Shown: positions 44,678 to 54,174, numbered from the stretch's first letter. The stretch: DNA of 64,000 nucleotides from Streptomyces sp. NBC_01217 (GCF_035994185.1 NZ_CP108538.1:5867501-5931500), one strand, 5' to 3'. Notes: generated from the letters alone by a model not told the origin. Translations and numbers: made by a program.

Positions 44678-45246
44678 CTGAACACATTCCTTCCGACGCA
44701 ACCGCGAAGAGTGACTGGGTGTCGACTCATTGTGGCGCAGTAGCGACATGATCCACCGTCAGCCAGAATTCGTTTCGGCGCCATCGGGGAATGCCTCATT
44801 GGAGGTAAGCGGTGGGCTTTCCGAGCTGATAATCACCCGTTGGACTGCATACGAAGCCACTTGAGGTTTGAGCGCTGACGGACCACCCGTTTGCCGATGT
44901 TTTCACGCGGTGGCGTAATGGCCCGACCGTACCCAAATGGCCATCCGACAGCCCCGCGGTGGATGTCAATGCCGCACGTGGTAAGGCGAGTTGAGGTGAG
45001 TGTCGCAGCGCCTCGGGCGAGAGGCGTACGCGCGGCGCCCGGCGGGCCTGCGGCCGGGGCGGCCCCCTCGAACCCCTGTCGGCGGCGTACGCGAGCGCAT
45101 AGCGCGACGACAGCTGAGCTGCTTGTTTTCTGCCGCCGAACGGGGAAACGGAACGGGTGGACACGCGGACAGCGGTTAATCGGTTGTCGTGCCGGGCGGC
45201 TCCCTGCTGTACTCCCCGCAGTACTTGACCGACCGAGGAGAAGATC
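44678..45246. other. 569-nt intergenic region between divergent genes
   Basis: I see no supported gene. The left part must hold the promoter of the repeat-protein gene and the right part that of the ribosomal protection gene. TTGACC at about 45228 lies too close to the leader ATG for an ordinary -35. GAGGAGAAG at 45235-45243 is the ribosome binding site of the leader ORF. Confidence 0.5.
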
Positions 45247-45357
45247 ATGCGCGGAACTCTCATGTTCATTCAGGCGGAAATTGCCACCGATCTTGAAGAC
45301 ATGGAGTTTCGTGCACGCGCTGAATCTGGGAATTCTGGCGCATGTCGACGCCGGTAA
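45247..45357 (+). CDS. Leader ORF overlapping the ribosomal protection gene start
   Basis: A 36-codon ORF (MRGTLMFIQAEIATDLED...) has a strong ribosome binding site (GAGGAGAAG) 3-6 nt upstream, while the resistance gene's GTG at 45311 has only a short GGAG. The leader ends (TAA 45355-45357) 47 nt inside that gene in another frame. Its translation would bring ribosomes to the weak start, so it may be a regulatory leader peptide or a coupling ORF. Confidence 0.45.
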   Translation: MRGTLMFIQAEIATDLEDMEFRARAESGNSGACRRR

Positions 45358-47326
45358 GACGAGCCTGACCGAGCGGCTGCTCCATGCCGCCGGTGTCATC
45401 GACGAGATCGGCAGCGTCGACGACGGAAACACCCGGACCGATTCCCTGGCGCTGGAACGGCAACGCGGCATCACCATCAAATCCGCGGTCGTCTCGTTCG
45501 CCATCGACGACATCACGGTCAATCTGATCGACACCCCCGGCCACCCCGATTTCATCGCCGAGGTGGAACGGGTGCTGAACGTGCTCGACGGCGCCGTGCT
45601 GGTCGTCTCCGCCGTCGAGGGCGTCCAGGCGCAGACCCGCGTGCTGATGCGGACGCTGCAGCGCCTGCGTATTCCCACGCTCATTTTCGTGAACAAGGTC
45701 GATCGCGGCGGCGCGCTGGACGGGGCCGTGCTGCGGAGCATCGCCGAGAAGCTGACCCCGGCCGTCCTCGCCATGGGATCGGTCGAGGACCCCGGCGGCC
45801 GGGACGCCCGCTGCGTGCCGTACACCGGTGCCGACGCGGACTTCACCGACCGGATGGCCGAACTCCTCGCCGACCACGACGACGCCCTGCTGGCCGCGTA
45901 CGTCGAGAACGCCGCGGCACTCCCGTACAGCAGGCTGCGCCAGGCGCTGTCGGCCCGGACCAGGCAGGCGCTCGTGCATCCGGTGTTCTTCGGCTCGGCG
46001 ATCACCGGGGCGGGGGTGGGTGACCTGATCGGCGGGATCAAAGAGCTGCTGCCCGCGGGTAAGGGCGATGCCGACGGGCCGGTCTCGGGCACCGTCTTCA
46101 AGGTGGAGCGGGGTCCGGGCGGCGAGAAGACCGCGTACGTCCGGATGTTCTCGGGCACGGTACGCGTCCGTGACCGGCTGCCGTTCGGCCGGGGCGACGA
46201 ACGCTCCGAGGGGAAGGTGACCGGGATCAGTGTCTTCGACCGCGGCTCGGCCGTGCGCGAGGCGGCGGTCGGGGCGGGCCGGATCGCCAGGCTCCGGGGC
46301 CTGGGTGACATCCGGGTCGGCGACACGGTCGGCGCGGCGGACACGACCGCGCCGGGCCGCTGGTTCGCCCCGCCGACGCTGGAATCGGTCGTGGTCCCCA
46401 GTGCTCCGGCGAGCAGGGGCGAGCTGCATTTCGCGCTCGCGCAACTCGCCGAACAGGACCCATTGATCAATCTGCGGCAGGACGACATCCGCAAGGAAGT
46501 GTCCGTCTCGCTCTACGGCGAGGTGCAGAAGGAGGTCATTCAGGCGATGCTCGCCGATGAATTCGGAATCGATGTCACCTTCCGCAGGACCACGACCATC
46601 TGCCTGGAACGGCCGAACGGCAGCGGTGCGGCCTACGAGGTCGGCGACCAGGACCCCAATCCCTTCCTGGCGACGATCGGCCTCCGGGTCGACCCGGCGC
46701 CGGTCGGCAGCGGTATCGCCTACCGGCTGGGGGTCGAGCTCGGATCGATGCCGTACTCCCTGATGAGAGCGGTGGAGGAGACCGTCGGGGAGACCCTGCG
46801 GCAGGGACTCCACGGCTGGCAGGTCACTGATTGCGTCGTCACCATGACGCACTCCGGCTACTGGCCCAGGCAGAGCCACTCCCATGCCGTCTTCGACAAG
46901 AGCATGTCGAGCACCGCCGGGGACTTCCGCAATCTGACCCCGCTGGTCCTGATGAGCGCGCTGAAGGAGGCCGGCACCACGGTGTACGAACCGATGCACC
47001 GCTTCCGCCTGGAATTCCCCGCGGACGTGCTCGGCCCGCTCCTGCCCGTACTCGCCCATCTTCGCGCCGTGCCCGGGACACCGGCCGTGCAAGGAGCGGC
47101 CTGCGTGCTGGAGGGCGAGATTCCGGCGGCCCGCGTCCATGAACTGCAGCAGCAGCTCCCGGGCCTGACGCGCGGCGAAGGGGTCCTGGAATCCGGCTTC
47201 GACAGCCACCGGGCAGTCGTCGGTACGCCGCCGGACAGGCCGCGCACCGACCGCGATCCGCTCAACCGAAAGGAGTACCTCCTGCAGACGGTGCGCAGGA
47301 TCGCCGGACGGGAGGATTCCCGCTGA
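45311..47326 (+). CDS. OtrA/TetM-like ribosomal protection protein
   Basis: This 671-residue EF-G-like GTPase of the tetracycline resistance class has an N-terminal GILAHVDAGKTSLTE (G1), the RQRGITI switch, DTPGH (G3) and NKVD (G4). The C-terminal domain has a TDCVVTMTHSGYW segment and a VYEPMHRFRLE motif. Such proteins dislodge tetracyclines from the ribosome; some Streptomyces copies are resistance genes and others have unknown ligands. GTG 45311 aligns with the usual N-terminus (HALNLGILAHVD). A leader ORF with a better ribosome binding site overlaps the start. Confidence 0.9.
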   Translation: MHALNLGILAHVDAGKTSLTERLLHAAGVIDEIGSVDDGNTRTDSLALERQRGITIKSAVVSFAIDDITVNLIDTPGHPDFIAEVERVLNVLDGAVLVVSAVEGVQAQTRVLMRTLQRLRIPTLIFVNKVDRGGALDGAVLRSIAEKLTPAVLAMGSVEDPGGRDARCVPYTGADADFTDRMAELLADHDDALLAAYVENAAALPYSRLRQALSARTRQALVHPVFFGSAITGAGVGDLIGGIKELLPAGKGDADGPVSGTVFKVERGPGGEKTAYVRMFSGTVRVRDRLPFGRGDERSEGKVTGISVFDRGSAVREAAVGAGRIARLRGLGDIRVGDTVGAADTTAPGRWFAPPTLESVVVPSAPASRGELHFALAQLAEQDPLINLRQDDIRKEVSVSLYGEVQKEVIQAMLADEFGIDVTFRRTTTICLERPNGSGAAYEVGDQDPNPFLATIGLRVDPAPVGSGIAYRLGVELGSMPYSLMRAVEETVGETLRQGLHGWQVTDCVVTMTHSGYWPRQSHSHAVFDKSMSSTAGDFRNLTPLVLMSALKEAGTTVYEPMHRFRLEFPADVLGPLLPVLAHLRAVPGTPAVQGAACVLEGEIPAARVHELQQQLPGLTRGEGVLESGFDSHRAVVGTPPDRPRTDRDPLNRKEYLLQTVRRIAGREDSR

Positions 47327-47455
47327 CCGGCCCCGGCGCGTGCCTCCGCCCCCGTCCGTACACACGTGCCCGGACCTGCACGGCTCCCGTTCCGCCGCGT
47401 TGTAGGGCACCCTTGGCTGCTTCCCCATCGCCGCCCGCAGGGAGCCAGTGCACCG

Positions 47456-49831
47456 TTGTCCAGAGTTGAGATCGCCCACGAACAGAACCATCTCGACATG
47501 CTCCACGCCAGAGTGGAGGCCCTCCGCGAGCACGCCGGGCAGCAGCTGACCGGTGTGCTGCGGGAGACCGGCGGCACCCGGCAGGGGAGGCTGGAACGAG
47601 AGGCCGCCGCCGCCCGCTACGCCGGTCAGGTCGCACGCTACGACGCCGCCGAGAACGGCCTCTGCTTCGGGCGGCTCGACCTGCGCGACGGGGACCGGTA
47701 CTACATCGGCCGGATCGGGCTGCCCGCCGAGTCCGCCGACGACGACCCGCTGCTGCTCGACTGGCGTGCCCCGGCGGCCCGCGCCTTCTACGTCGCCACG
47801 CCCACGGCCCCGCACGGGGTGCGCAGACGCCGCCACCTCACCACCCGGGGCCGGCAGGTCGTCCGCCTCGACGACGAGGTGCTCGACCGGGACGGCGTAC
47901 CGGACAGCGAACTGACCGGCGAGGCGGCCCTGCTCGCCTCCCTCGACGCCGGGCGCACCGGCCGCATGCACGACATCGTTGCCACCCTCCAGGCCGAGCA
48001 GGACGCGATCATCCGCTCCGACCACCGCGGCGTCCTGGTGGTGCAAGGCGGCCCTGGCACCGGCAAGACCGCGGTCGCGCTGCACCGGGCCGCGTATCTG
48101 CTCTACACCCACCAGCAACTGGCCTCCCGGGGCGTGCTGGTCGTCGGGCCGAACCCCACCTTCATCGGGTACATCGGCCAGGTGCTGCCCGGCCTCGGCG
48201 AGAACAGCGTGCTGCTCTCGACCGTCGGCGAGCTGTTCCCGGGGATCCGCGCGGACCGTGCCGAGGAGCCGGAGACCGCCGAGCTGAAGGGGCGTAAGGA
48301 GATGGCGGCCGTGATCGCCGCCGCGATACGGGACCGGCAGGTGCCGTCCGGGAGCGGGCTCCAGGTCGAGTTCGACGGGGACACCGTCCACCTCGACCAC
48401 GAGGAGTGCGTACGCGCCGCCGACACCGCCCGCGCGACCCGGCTGCCGCACAACCTGGCCGCGTCCGTCTTCCGGCGCGAGATGGTGGGCGCGCTCGCCC
48501 GGCGGGCCGTGGAGGCCACCCGTGAGCTCGCCGACCGGCTGGAGGCGGACATCGCCGAGGTGCTCGCCGAGGCCGGTCTCGACCGTGCCGTACGCGCCGA
48601 CCTGGACGCCCTGCCGGGGCTGCTCGGCGACGACGACTCGGCCGCCGCGCAGGAACGCACCGAGGCGCAGGACATCGCCGACGCCCGGCGCCTGCTCGCC
48701 ACCGACGCCGACGTACGGGCCGCGCTCGACGCCCTGTGGCCGCCCCTTACCCCGCAGCAGCTGCTGACCGACCTGTACGGGCAGCCCGCGCGCCTGGCCT
48801 CGGCCGCGCCCGGACTCACGGACGGGGAGCGGAAGTTGCTGTTCCGTGCACCGGAGGACGGCGACGGCTGGAGCGCGGCGGACGTGCCACTGCTCGACGA
48901 GGCCGCCGATCTGCTCGGCCAGGACAACCGTGCGGCCGAGGCGGCCGCCGCACGCGAGCGTGCCGAGGGCGTCGCGTACGCACAGGGCGTCCTCGACCTC
49001 GCGGCGGGCGACGGGGAGGACGAGGAGGACGGCAGCCTCGCCGGACTCGTCGACGCGCAGACCCTCGCCGACCGCCATGAGGAGCGCACCGCCCGTACCG
49101 TCGCCGAACGGGCCTTCGCCGACCGGAGCTGGGTCTTCGGGCACATCATCGTCGACGAGGCGCAGGAGCTCTCCCAGATGGCCTGGCGGCTGCTGATGCG
49201 GCGCTGCCCGACCCGTTCCATGACCCTGGTCGGCGATGTCGCCCAGACGGGCGACGCGGCAGGGGCGTCCTCCTGGGCGTCCGCGCTCGCCCCCCACGTC
49301 GGCGACCGGTGGCGACAGGCCTCGCTCACCGTCAACTACCGCACCCCCGCGGAGATCATGGCGTCCACCAAGGACGTGCTCGCCGCGCTCGGCCCTGGCC
49401 TGGAACCGCCGCGCTCGGTACGGGAGACGGGCGTGGCTCCCTGGCGACTGCGCACCGACGACACCGCCCGCACCCTCGCCGACCTGGCCGCGAAGGAGGC
49501 TGCGGCCCTGGACGAGGGCCGCCTCGCCGTGATCGTCCCCGATGCCAGGCGCGACGAACTGGGCGCCGCGGTGGCCGGTGCGGTGCCGGGAGCGGTGTAC
49601 GGGGACGACCCCGACCTGGAGAACCGCGTCGTCGTCCTGGGAGTGCGCCAGACCAAGGGCCTGGAGTTCGACACGGTGCTGCTGGCCGACCCCACAGCCG
49701 TGCTCCACAGCGCGACGCGAGGCCTCAACGACCTGTACGTGGCCCTGACACGCGCGACCCAGCGCCTCGGCATCGTGCACGAGGGCCCGGCCCCGGAGGT
49801 ACTGACGACGGCGGTACCGGAACGGGGCTGA
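47456..49831 (+). CDS. helD: HelD-like RNA polymerase-associated helicase
   Basis: This 791-residue superfamily 1 (UvrD/Rep-like) ATPase has an N-terminal coiled coil (EIAHEQNHLDMLHARVEALREH, here split as EIAHEQNHLDML and HARVEALREH) that inserts into RNA polymerase in the HelD family. Next come Walker A QGGPGTGKT, a HelD-specific insertion, Walker B HIIVDEAQELS, and motifs GDVAQTGD and TKGLEFDTV. HelD removes stalled polymerase from DNA; some actinobacterial members (HelR) give rifamycin tolerance. TTG 47456 matches the usual start (LSRVEIAHEQ). The neighbour is a ribosomal protection gene. Confidence 0.88.
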   Translation: MSRVEIAHEQNHLDMLHARVEALREHAGQQLTGVLRETGGTRQGRLEREAAAARYAGQVARYDAAENGLCFGRLDLRDGDRYYIGRIGLPAESADDDPLLLDWRAPAARAFYVATPTAPHGVRRRRHLTTRGRQVVRLDDEVLDRDGVPDSELTGEAALLASLDAGRTGRMHDIVATLQAEQDAIIRSDHRGVLVVQGGPGTGKTAVALHRAAYLLYTHQQLASRGVLVVGPNPTFIGYIGQVLPGLGENSVLLSTVGELFPGIRADRAEEPETAELKGRKEMAAVIAAAIRDRQVPSGSGLQVEFDGDTVHLDHEECVRAADTARATRLPHNLAASVFRREMVGALARRAVEATRELADRLEADIAEVLAEAGLDRAVRADLDALPGLLGDDDSAAAQERTEAQDIADARRLLATDADVRAALDALWPPLTPQQLLTDLYGQPARLASAAPGLTDGERKLLFRAPEDGDGWSAADVPLLDEAADLLGQDNRAAEAAAARERAEGVAYAQGVLDLAAGDGEDEEDGSLAGLVDAQTLADRHEERTARTVAERAFADRSWVFGHIIVDEAQELSQMAWRLLMRRCPTRSMTLVGDVAQTGDAAGASSWASALAPHVGDRWRQASLTVNYRTPAEIMASTKDVLAALGPGLEPPRSVRETGVAPWRLRTDDTARTLADLAAKEAAALDEGRLAVIVPDARRDELGAAVAGAVPGAVYGDDPDLENRVVVLGVRQTKGLEFDTVLLADPTAVLHSATRGLNDLYVALTRATQRLGIVHEGPAPEVLTTAVPERG

Positions 49832-49864
49832 GGAGGGCGCGGGGCGCGGGCGCCGGCCACGGCA

Positions 49865-50695
49865 CTAGTTCAGCAGTGCCCGCGCTGCCCGTGCCCGGCC
49901 GCGGATCGCTTCCGCCGCTTCCGGTTCGATACCGGCGACCACATCCGCGTACTCATCCATCTCCGCCGCCCCGCGCAGGAACTGTCCGCTCTGTACGAGC
50001 AGCTGCGCACGCTCGTAGCGCAGTCCGGCCGGGTGCGAGGGCAGGAGCAGCGACAGGTCCACCGCCCACAGGGCCACATCCGTCCGTTCCGGGCGGGCCG
50101 CAGCCCAGGCTCTGATGTTGTTCAGGACGCGCAGCACGATCTCCAGCGGCCGCGCGGGCACCAGTATCGAGTCCTCCAGGGGCTCCCCGGTCGCCCCCGC
50201 CACCAGCAGCTCCGCGTCCTGCCCGGTCATCGGGCGGCCGCCGTCGAACGGATCTGCCAGCACCCGCTGCGAGGGGTCGCCGAAGCCGACGACGAAATGA
50301 CCGGGCAGCGCGACCCCGTACACCGGGGCGCCGGCCCGCCGCGCGACCTCGATCCACACCACGGACAGCAGGATCGGCAGCCCGCGCCGCCGTCGCAGTA
50401 CCTCGTGCAGCAGCGAGGACTCCAGCCGCTGGTAGTCCGCCGACGAGCCCGCGAAGCCGCACCGCTCGCCGAGCAGTTCCGCCAGGGCCGAGGCCCAGGC
50501 CCGGCCGCCCTGCACTCCGTACGGAAGCCGGCCCGCCAGCTCGTCCAGTTCGATCTGCGCCGCGTCGATCCCGTGCGCGTCGAGCGCCGGGTCGGCCACC
50601 GCGCCCAGCAGCAGGCACAGCAGCGCGAGGTCCGGCCGCTCGGCGCGCGCCTCCTCGGCGAACCGGCTGCGCGGATCCTCCCTCTCGGGGTCCAT
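49865..50695 (-). CDS. SirB1-family transglutaminase-like protein with tetratricopeptide-like C-terminus
   Basis: In this 276-residue protein the SirB1 N-terminal domain has YQRLESSLLHEVLRRRRGLP, ILLSVVWIEVARRAG and the PGHFVVGF motif. The C-terminal helices (NNIRAWAAARPER, LRYERAQLLVQSGQF) resemble a tetratricopeptide. ATG 50695 is used. A GTG at 50716 overlaps the stop of the upstream acetyltransferase gene (GTGA) and may be the true, coupled start. The biochemical role of the family is unclear. Confidence 0.83.
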   Translation of the reverse strand: MDPEREDPRSRFAEEARAERPDLALLCLLLGAVADPALDAHGIDAAQIELDELAGRLPYGVQGGRAWASALAELLGERCGFAGSSADYQRLESSLLHEVLRRRRGLPILLSVVWIEVARRAGAPVYGVALPGHFVVGFGDPSQRVLADPFDGGRPMTGQDAELLVAGATGEPLEDSILVPARPLEIVLRVLNNIRAWAAARPERTDVALWAVDLSLLLPSHPAGLRYERAQLLVQSGQFLRGAAEMDEYADVVAGIEPEAAEAIRGRARAARALLN

Positions 50696-50712
50696 GGGAC
50701 CGCCCGCCTCCG

Positions 50713-51714
50713 TCACGCCGACCGGAAGTGGTGATAGAGGTGATGGACCGCGAACCCCATGCCCTCGTACAGCGCCCGCGCCCCGTCGTTGTCCGTCTCC
50801 ACCTGCAGCCACGCCGCCGACGCGCCCTCGTCCAGGGCCTTGCGGGCGAGTGCGGTCATCACGGCGGTGGCGAGGCCCCGGCGCCGGTACTCGGGACCGA
50901 CCTCGACGGCCATGAAGCCGGCCCAGCGCCCGTCCACCACGCACCGCCCGATCGCGGCGGGCGCCGCGCCCTCGGCATCACCGGGCACGGAGGCGAACCA
51001 CACGGAGGGGCCGGAGCGCAGCACCTTCAGCACGTGCGCCCCCGGGGTGTCGAAGCGCTGATAGCGGGAGAGCCACGTCTCGTCGAGGTCCCGGACGAGC
51101 CGCACCTGCGACACATCCGCGTCCAGATCACCGATCGGCGCCAGCGCGGCGATCCGTACCTCCGCGCTCACCTCGCGCCGCCACCCGCGCTGCTCCAGCT
51201 CCGCACAGAGCAGCTCCTGGGTGCCCTCGGCGCCGGTCGAGGCCTGGAGGTACGCGGGCAGGTCCCGCTCCCCGTACCACTGCCGTACGCGTCCGAGCGC
51301 CTCGTCGAGCGGGACACCCGGATCGCCGAGCGGCAGCACGGAATTGGCGCGCCGGGTGAACCCCCGCGCGGCACGCAGCCGCCAGTCGCCCAGCGGCTCG
51401 CTCTCCACCGGCTGCCAGGCGCGGGCGAGGACGGGCGCGAGCTCCTCGAAGGAGGCCGCGGGGCCGCGCCGCCGGGCCGGGGCGGCGGGCACGACCTTGC
51501 CCGCGACCAGCGTCGATTCCTCGATACGGACCCAGTCTCCGGCCCTCGTTGTGATCGACAGCACACCGTTGTCCCACGATGTGAGAACGCCTACCGTGTC
51601 CGTGAACACCGGCCCTCGCGGGCCACGCTCGGCCGTGCGCCGGACTGATACCCGTTTGCCCACGTCAGCCGGTGTAATTCGGACTTCGAGTTGTCCGCCG
51701 ATGGTGAATTCCAC
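50713..51714 (-). CDS. GNAT-family N-acetyltransferase with N-terminal SH3-like domain
   Basis: In this 333-residue protein the N-terminal 70 residues look like a small beta barrel (GKRVSVRRTAERGPRG, VGVLTSWDNGVLSITTRAG). The C-terminal half is an acetyltransferase, with the acetyl-CoA loop VGPEYRRRGLATAVM and the WLQVETDNDGARALYEGMGF motif. The substrate is unknown. It is divergent from the ferredoxin gene, 117 nt away, and in the same direction as the SirB1-family gene. Confidence 0.88.
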   Translation of the reverse strand: MEFTIGGQLEVRITPADVGKRVSVRRTAERGPRGPVFTDTVGVLTSWDNGVLSITTRAGDWVRIEESTLVAGKVVPAAPARRRGPAASFEELAPVLARAWQPVESEPLGDWRLRAARGFTRRANSVLPLGDPGVPLDEALGRVRQWYGERDLPAYLQASTGAEGTQELLCAELEQRGWRREVSAEVRIAALAPIGDLDADVSQVRLVRDLDETWLSRYQRFDTPGAHVLKVLRSGPSVWFASVPGDAEGAAPAAIGRCVVDGRWAGFMAVEVGPEYRRRGLATAVMTALARKALDEGASAAWLQVETDNDGARALYEGMGFAVHHLYHHFRSA

Positions 51715-51831
51715 AGCTCTGTCCGCCCCTCCTGTTCGGTTCGTGCCCGGGAACGGAGATACTAGGGGCGGGCATCGACGACGCCGCGCTCCCGCGCGAG
51801 AGCCAACGCCCTACCGAGGAGGAACGACAGC

Positions 51832-52152
51832 GTGACCTACGTCATCGCGCAGCCTTGTGTCGACGTAAAGGACAAGGCCTGCATCGAAGAGTGCCCCGTC
51901 GACTGCATCTACGAGGGCCAGCGGTCCTTGTACATCCACCCGGACGAATGCGTCGATTGCGGAGCCTGTGAACCGGTGTGCCCGGTCGAGGCGATCTTCT
52001 ACGAGGACGACACCCCGGAGGAGTGGAAGGACTACTACAAGGCGAACGTCGAGTTCTTCGACGACCTCGGGTCGCCCGGTGGTGCCTCCAAGCTGGGCCT
52101 GATCGAACGAGACCACGCGTTCATCGCCGCGCTGCCGCCGCAGAACCAGTAG
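51832..52152 (+). CDS. fdxA: Seven-iron ferredoxin (FdxA/FdxC type)
   Basis: This 106-residue protein has the cysteine pattern of 7Fe ferredoxins: C9, C17 and C50 for the 3Fe-4S cluster, C21, C40, C43 and C46 for the 4Fe-4S cluster, and free C25. A long C-terminal extension (after residue 56) is typical of actinobacterial FdxA. GTG 51832 has GAGGAGGAA upstream. It lies 122 nt before dapC, the order seen in mycobacteria (fdxC-dapC). Confidence 0.95.
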   Translation: MTYVIAQPCVDVKDKACIEECPVDCIYEGQRSLYIHPDECVDCGACEPVCPVEAIFYEDDTPEEWKDYYKANVEFFDDLGSPGGASKLGLIERDHAFIAALPPQNQ

Positions 52153-52274
52153 CCGGCGGCCGGCACGTGCGTCGCCCCGGTCCCGTACGGCTCGTCACCG
52201 TGCGGGACCGAGGCGTTTTCACGCCCGAGCGGCCCAGCAACCCTCGGAACCCCAGTACGAGAAAGCAGAGATCC

Positions 52275-53369
52275 GTGTCCGCAGTCTCCCCCCGCCTCCC
52301 GGTCTTTCCCTGGGACAAGCTCGCGCCCTACAAGTCGACGGCCGCCGCCCACCCGGACGGCATCGTGGATCTGTCCGTCGGCACGCCCGTCGACCCGGTG
52401 CCCGAGCTGATCCAGCAGGCGCTCGTCGCCGCCGCGGACAGCCCCGGCTATCCGACGGTGTGGGGGACCGCCGAGCTGCGTGACGCGATCACCGGCTGGC
52501 TGGAGCGGCGGCTCGGTGCGGTCGGCGTGGCGCACGAGAACGTCCTGCCGGTCGTCGGTTCCAAGGAGCTGGTGGCCTGGCTGCCGACCCAGCTCGGCCT
52601 CGGCGCGGGCGACAAGGTGGCGTACCCGCGGCTCGCCTACCCGACGTACGAGGTCGGCGCCCGGCTCTGCGGCGCCGAGCCCGTCGTCTACGACGACCCT
52701 GCCGAGCTGGACCCGGCGGGCCTGAAACTGCTCTGGCTCAACTCGCCGTCCAACCCGACCGGCCGCGTCCTGTCCAAGGAAGAGCTGATCCGGATCGTCG
52801 CCTGGGCGCGCGAGCACGATGTGCTGGTCTTCAGCGACGAGTGCTACCTGGAGCTGGGCTGGGAGGCCGAGCCCGTCTCCGTACTGCATCCGGATGTCTG
52901 CGGCGGTACGTACGAGGGCATCGTCGCCGTCCACTCGCTCTCCAAGCGCTCCAACCTGGCCGGATACCGCGCGGCCTTCATCGCGGGCGACGCGGCCGTG
53001 CTCGGCGAACTGCTGCTGATCCGCAAGCACGGCGGAATGATGACCCCGGCCCCGGTCCAGGCGGCGACGATCGCTGCCCTCGGCGACGACGAGCACGTCG
53101 CCGAGCAGCGGACCCGGTACGCGGACCGGCGCGCGGCCCTGCGCACGGCGCTGGAGGCCCACGGCTTCCGGATCGAGCACAGCGAGGCGAGCCTCTACCT
53201 GTGGGCGACGCGCGACGAGCCGTGCTGGGAGACCGTGGCGTACCTGGCGGAGCTGGGCATCCTGGTGGCACCGGGCGACTTCTACGGGCCGGCCGGTGAA
53301 CGCTTCGTACGCGTGGCGTTCACGGCGACGGACGAGCGGGTGGCCGCGGCGGTCAAGCGGCTGGCCTGA
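52275..53369 (+). CDS. dapC: N-succinyldiaminopimelate aminotransferase DapC
   Basis: This 364-residue fold-type I PLP aminotransferase acts in the succinylase branch of lysine/diaminopimelate synthesis. K224 (HSLSKRSNLAGYR) binds PLP, N160 lies in SPSNPTG and D188 in FSDECY. GTG 52275 gives the standard MSAVSPRLPVFPWDKL start. Its partner dapE lies 1.8 kb downstream. A strong terminator follows. Confidence 0.94.
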   Translation: MSAVSPRLPVFPWDKLAPYKSTAAAHPDGIVDLSVGTPVDPVPELIQQALVAAADSPGYPTVWGTAELRDAITGWLERRLGAVGVAHENVLPVVGSKELVAWLPTQLGLGAGDKVAYPRLAYPTYEVGARLCGAEPVVYDDPAELDPAGLKLLWLNSPSNPTGRVLSKEELIRIVAWAREHDVLVFSDECYLELGWEAEPVSVLHPDVCGGTYEGIVAVHSLSKRSNLAGYRAAFIAGDAAVLGELLLIRKHGGMMTPAPVQAATIAALGDDEHVAEQRTRYADRRAALRTALEAHGFRIEHSEASLYLWATRDEPCWETVAYLAELGILVAPGDFYGPAGERFVRVAFTATDERVAAAVKRLA

Positions 53370-53385
53370 CGTCCGGCGGTACGCA

Positions 53386-53423
53386 CGAGGGGCCTCGGGA
53401 GTGCGCACTCCCGAGGCCCCTCG
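53386..53423. terminator. Bidirectional terminator after dapC
   Basis: A 38-nt perfect palindrome (CGAGGGGCCTCGGGAGTGC and its complement) lies 16 nt past the dapC stop codon, between convergent genes. Confidence 0.9.
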
Positions 53424-53455
53424 CACATACCGCGCCGGTGGACCGGCCGACCGGG

Positions 53456-53878
53456 TCAGCCGATCGGCAGACCCTGCGTGGGCAGGCCCTGCGTGGGCAG
53501 GCCCTGCAGGCCGCCCTCGGTCGCGGCACCGGCGGCGCTGCCGAGGACCTCGCCCGCGCTGCCCGCGGCACCGCCGGCGGCGTCCTGCACGGTCGGGGTG
53601 GCCTGGGCGCCAGCCTTGCCGACGGTCCTGCCCGCGGCCGGGAGGGCCGTTCCGACGATCCTGCCGCCGGTCTCGCCCGCCGCCTTGGTGCCCTGCTGGG
53701 ACGCGCCGTCGACCGCCTTGCCGAGACCGGCGCCGTCGACGGCGGTCAGACCGCCGAGCTCCGGGGCCTGCGGGAGCTCCGCGGCACCTGCGGCACCGGC
53801 CGCACCGACCACGGGGGCTGCACCCGCGGCGATCAGCAGCGCGGCACGGGTGATCCGGCGGGTCAGGGGGAGGGACAT
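53456..53878 (-). CDS. Small secreted Ala/Gly-rich protein
   Basis: This 140-residue protein has a signal peptide (MSLPLTRRITRAALLIAAGA ... GAAGAAE), then a low-complexity Gly/Ala/Val/Thr sequence rich in helical AGxxxG patterns, ending in GLPTQGLPTQGLPIG, a 15-bp tandem duplication. No cysteines and no domain are recognised. A secreted surface or matrix protein is possible. ATG 53878 follows GGAGCA on the minus strand. Confidence 0.72.
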   Translation of the reverse strand: MSLPLTRRITRAALLIAAGAAPVVGAAGAAGAAELPQAPELGGLTAVDGAGLGKAVDGASQQGTKAAGETGGRIVGTALPAAGRTVGKAGAQATPTVQDAAGGAAGSAGEVLGSAAGAATEGGLQGLPTQGLPTQGLPIG

Positions 53879-54174
53879 GATGCTCCTTCGACGGGATGAG
53901 GAAGATGACGAATCTGTCTGTCCGTTGATCGGACGCAATGACAACCGTCGTGAGGGTGGGGGAGGTTGCGGGACGCCGAGGTAAAGAGTGGGTAATGCGT
54001 CACATAATCCACAACGGAGGAACCCGGGCAGACGTCACATTCCCGAATGACTTGATGAACCGTCACTTCCCTTTATGCGCAAGGGAATTGGTGAGTCGGA
54101 CAGGAGGAGTCGGAGGCGCCGGACCGGAGGCCGTTCCGGGAGGGCCGGATAACGCCTTCGGGTGAAGGTCCGTA

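Noticed and set aside
44891..45310. N-terminal extension of the otrA-like protein from an upstream ATG
   Set aside because: The extension is Arg/Pro/Ala-rich without family similarity; ribosomal protection proteins begin at the xLNLGILAHVD segment.
47330..47455. Rifamycin-associated element upstream of helD
   Set aside because: I looked for an inverted repeat of the expected kind and saw none in this spacer.
45266..49780. A 1504-codon open frame on the minus strand
   Set aside because: It lies antisense to the otrA-like and helD genes, has no domain and low-complexity Arg/Gly/Val composition. High GC makes long antisense frames.
53938..54165. A 75-codon ORF on the plus strand
   Set aside because: No ribosome binding site, no recognisable protein features, and it overlaps the promoter region of the secreted-protein gene.
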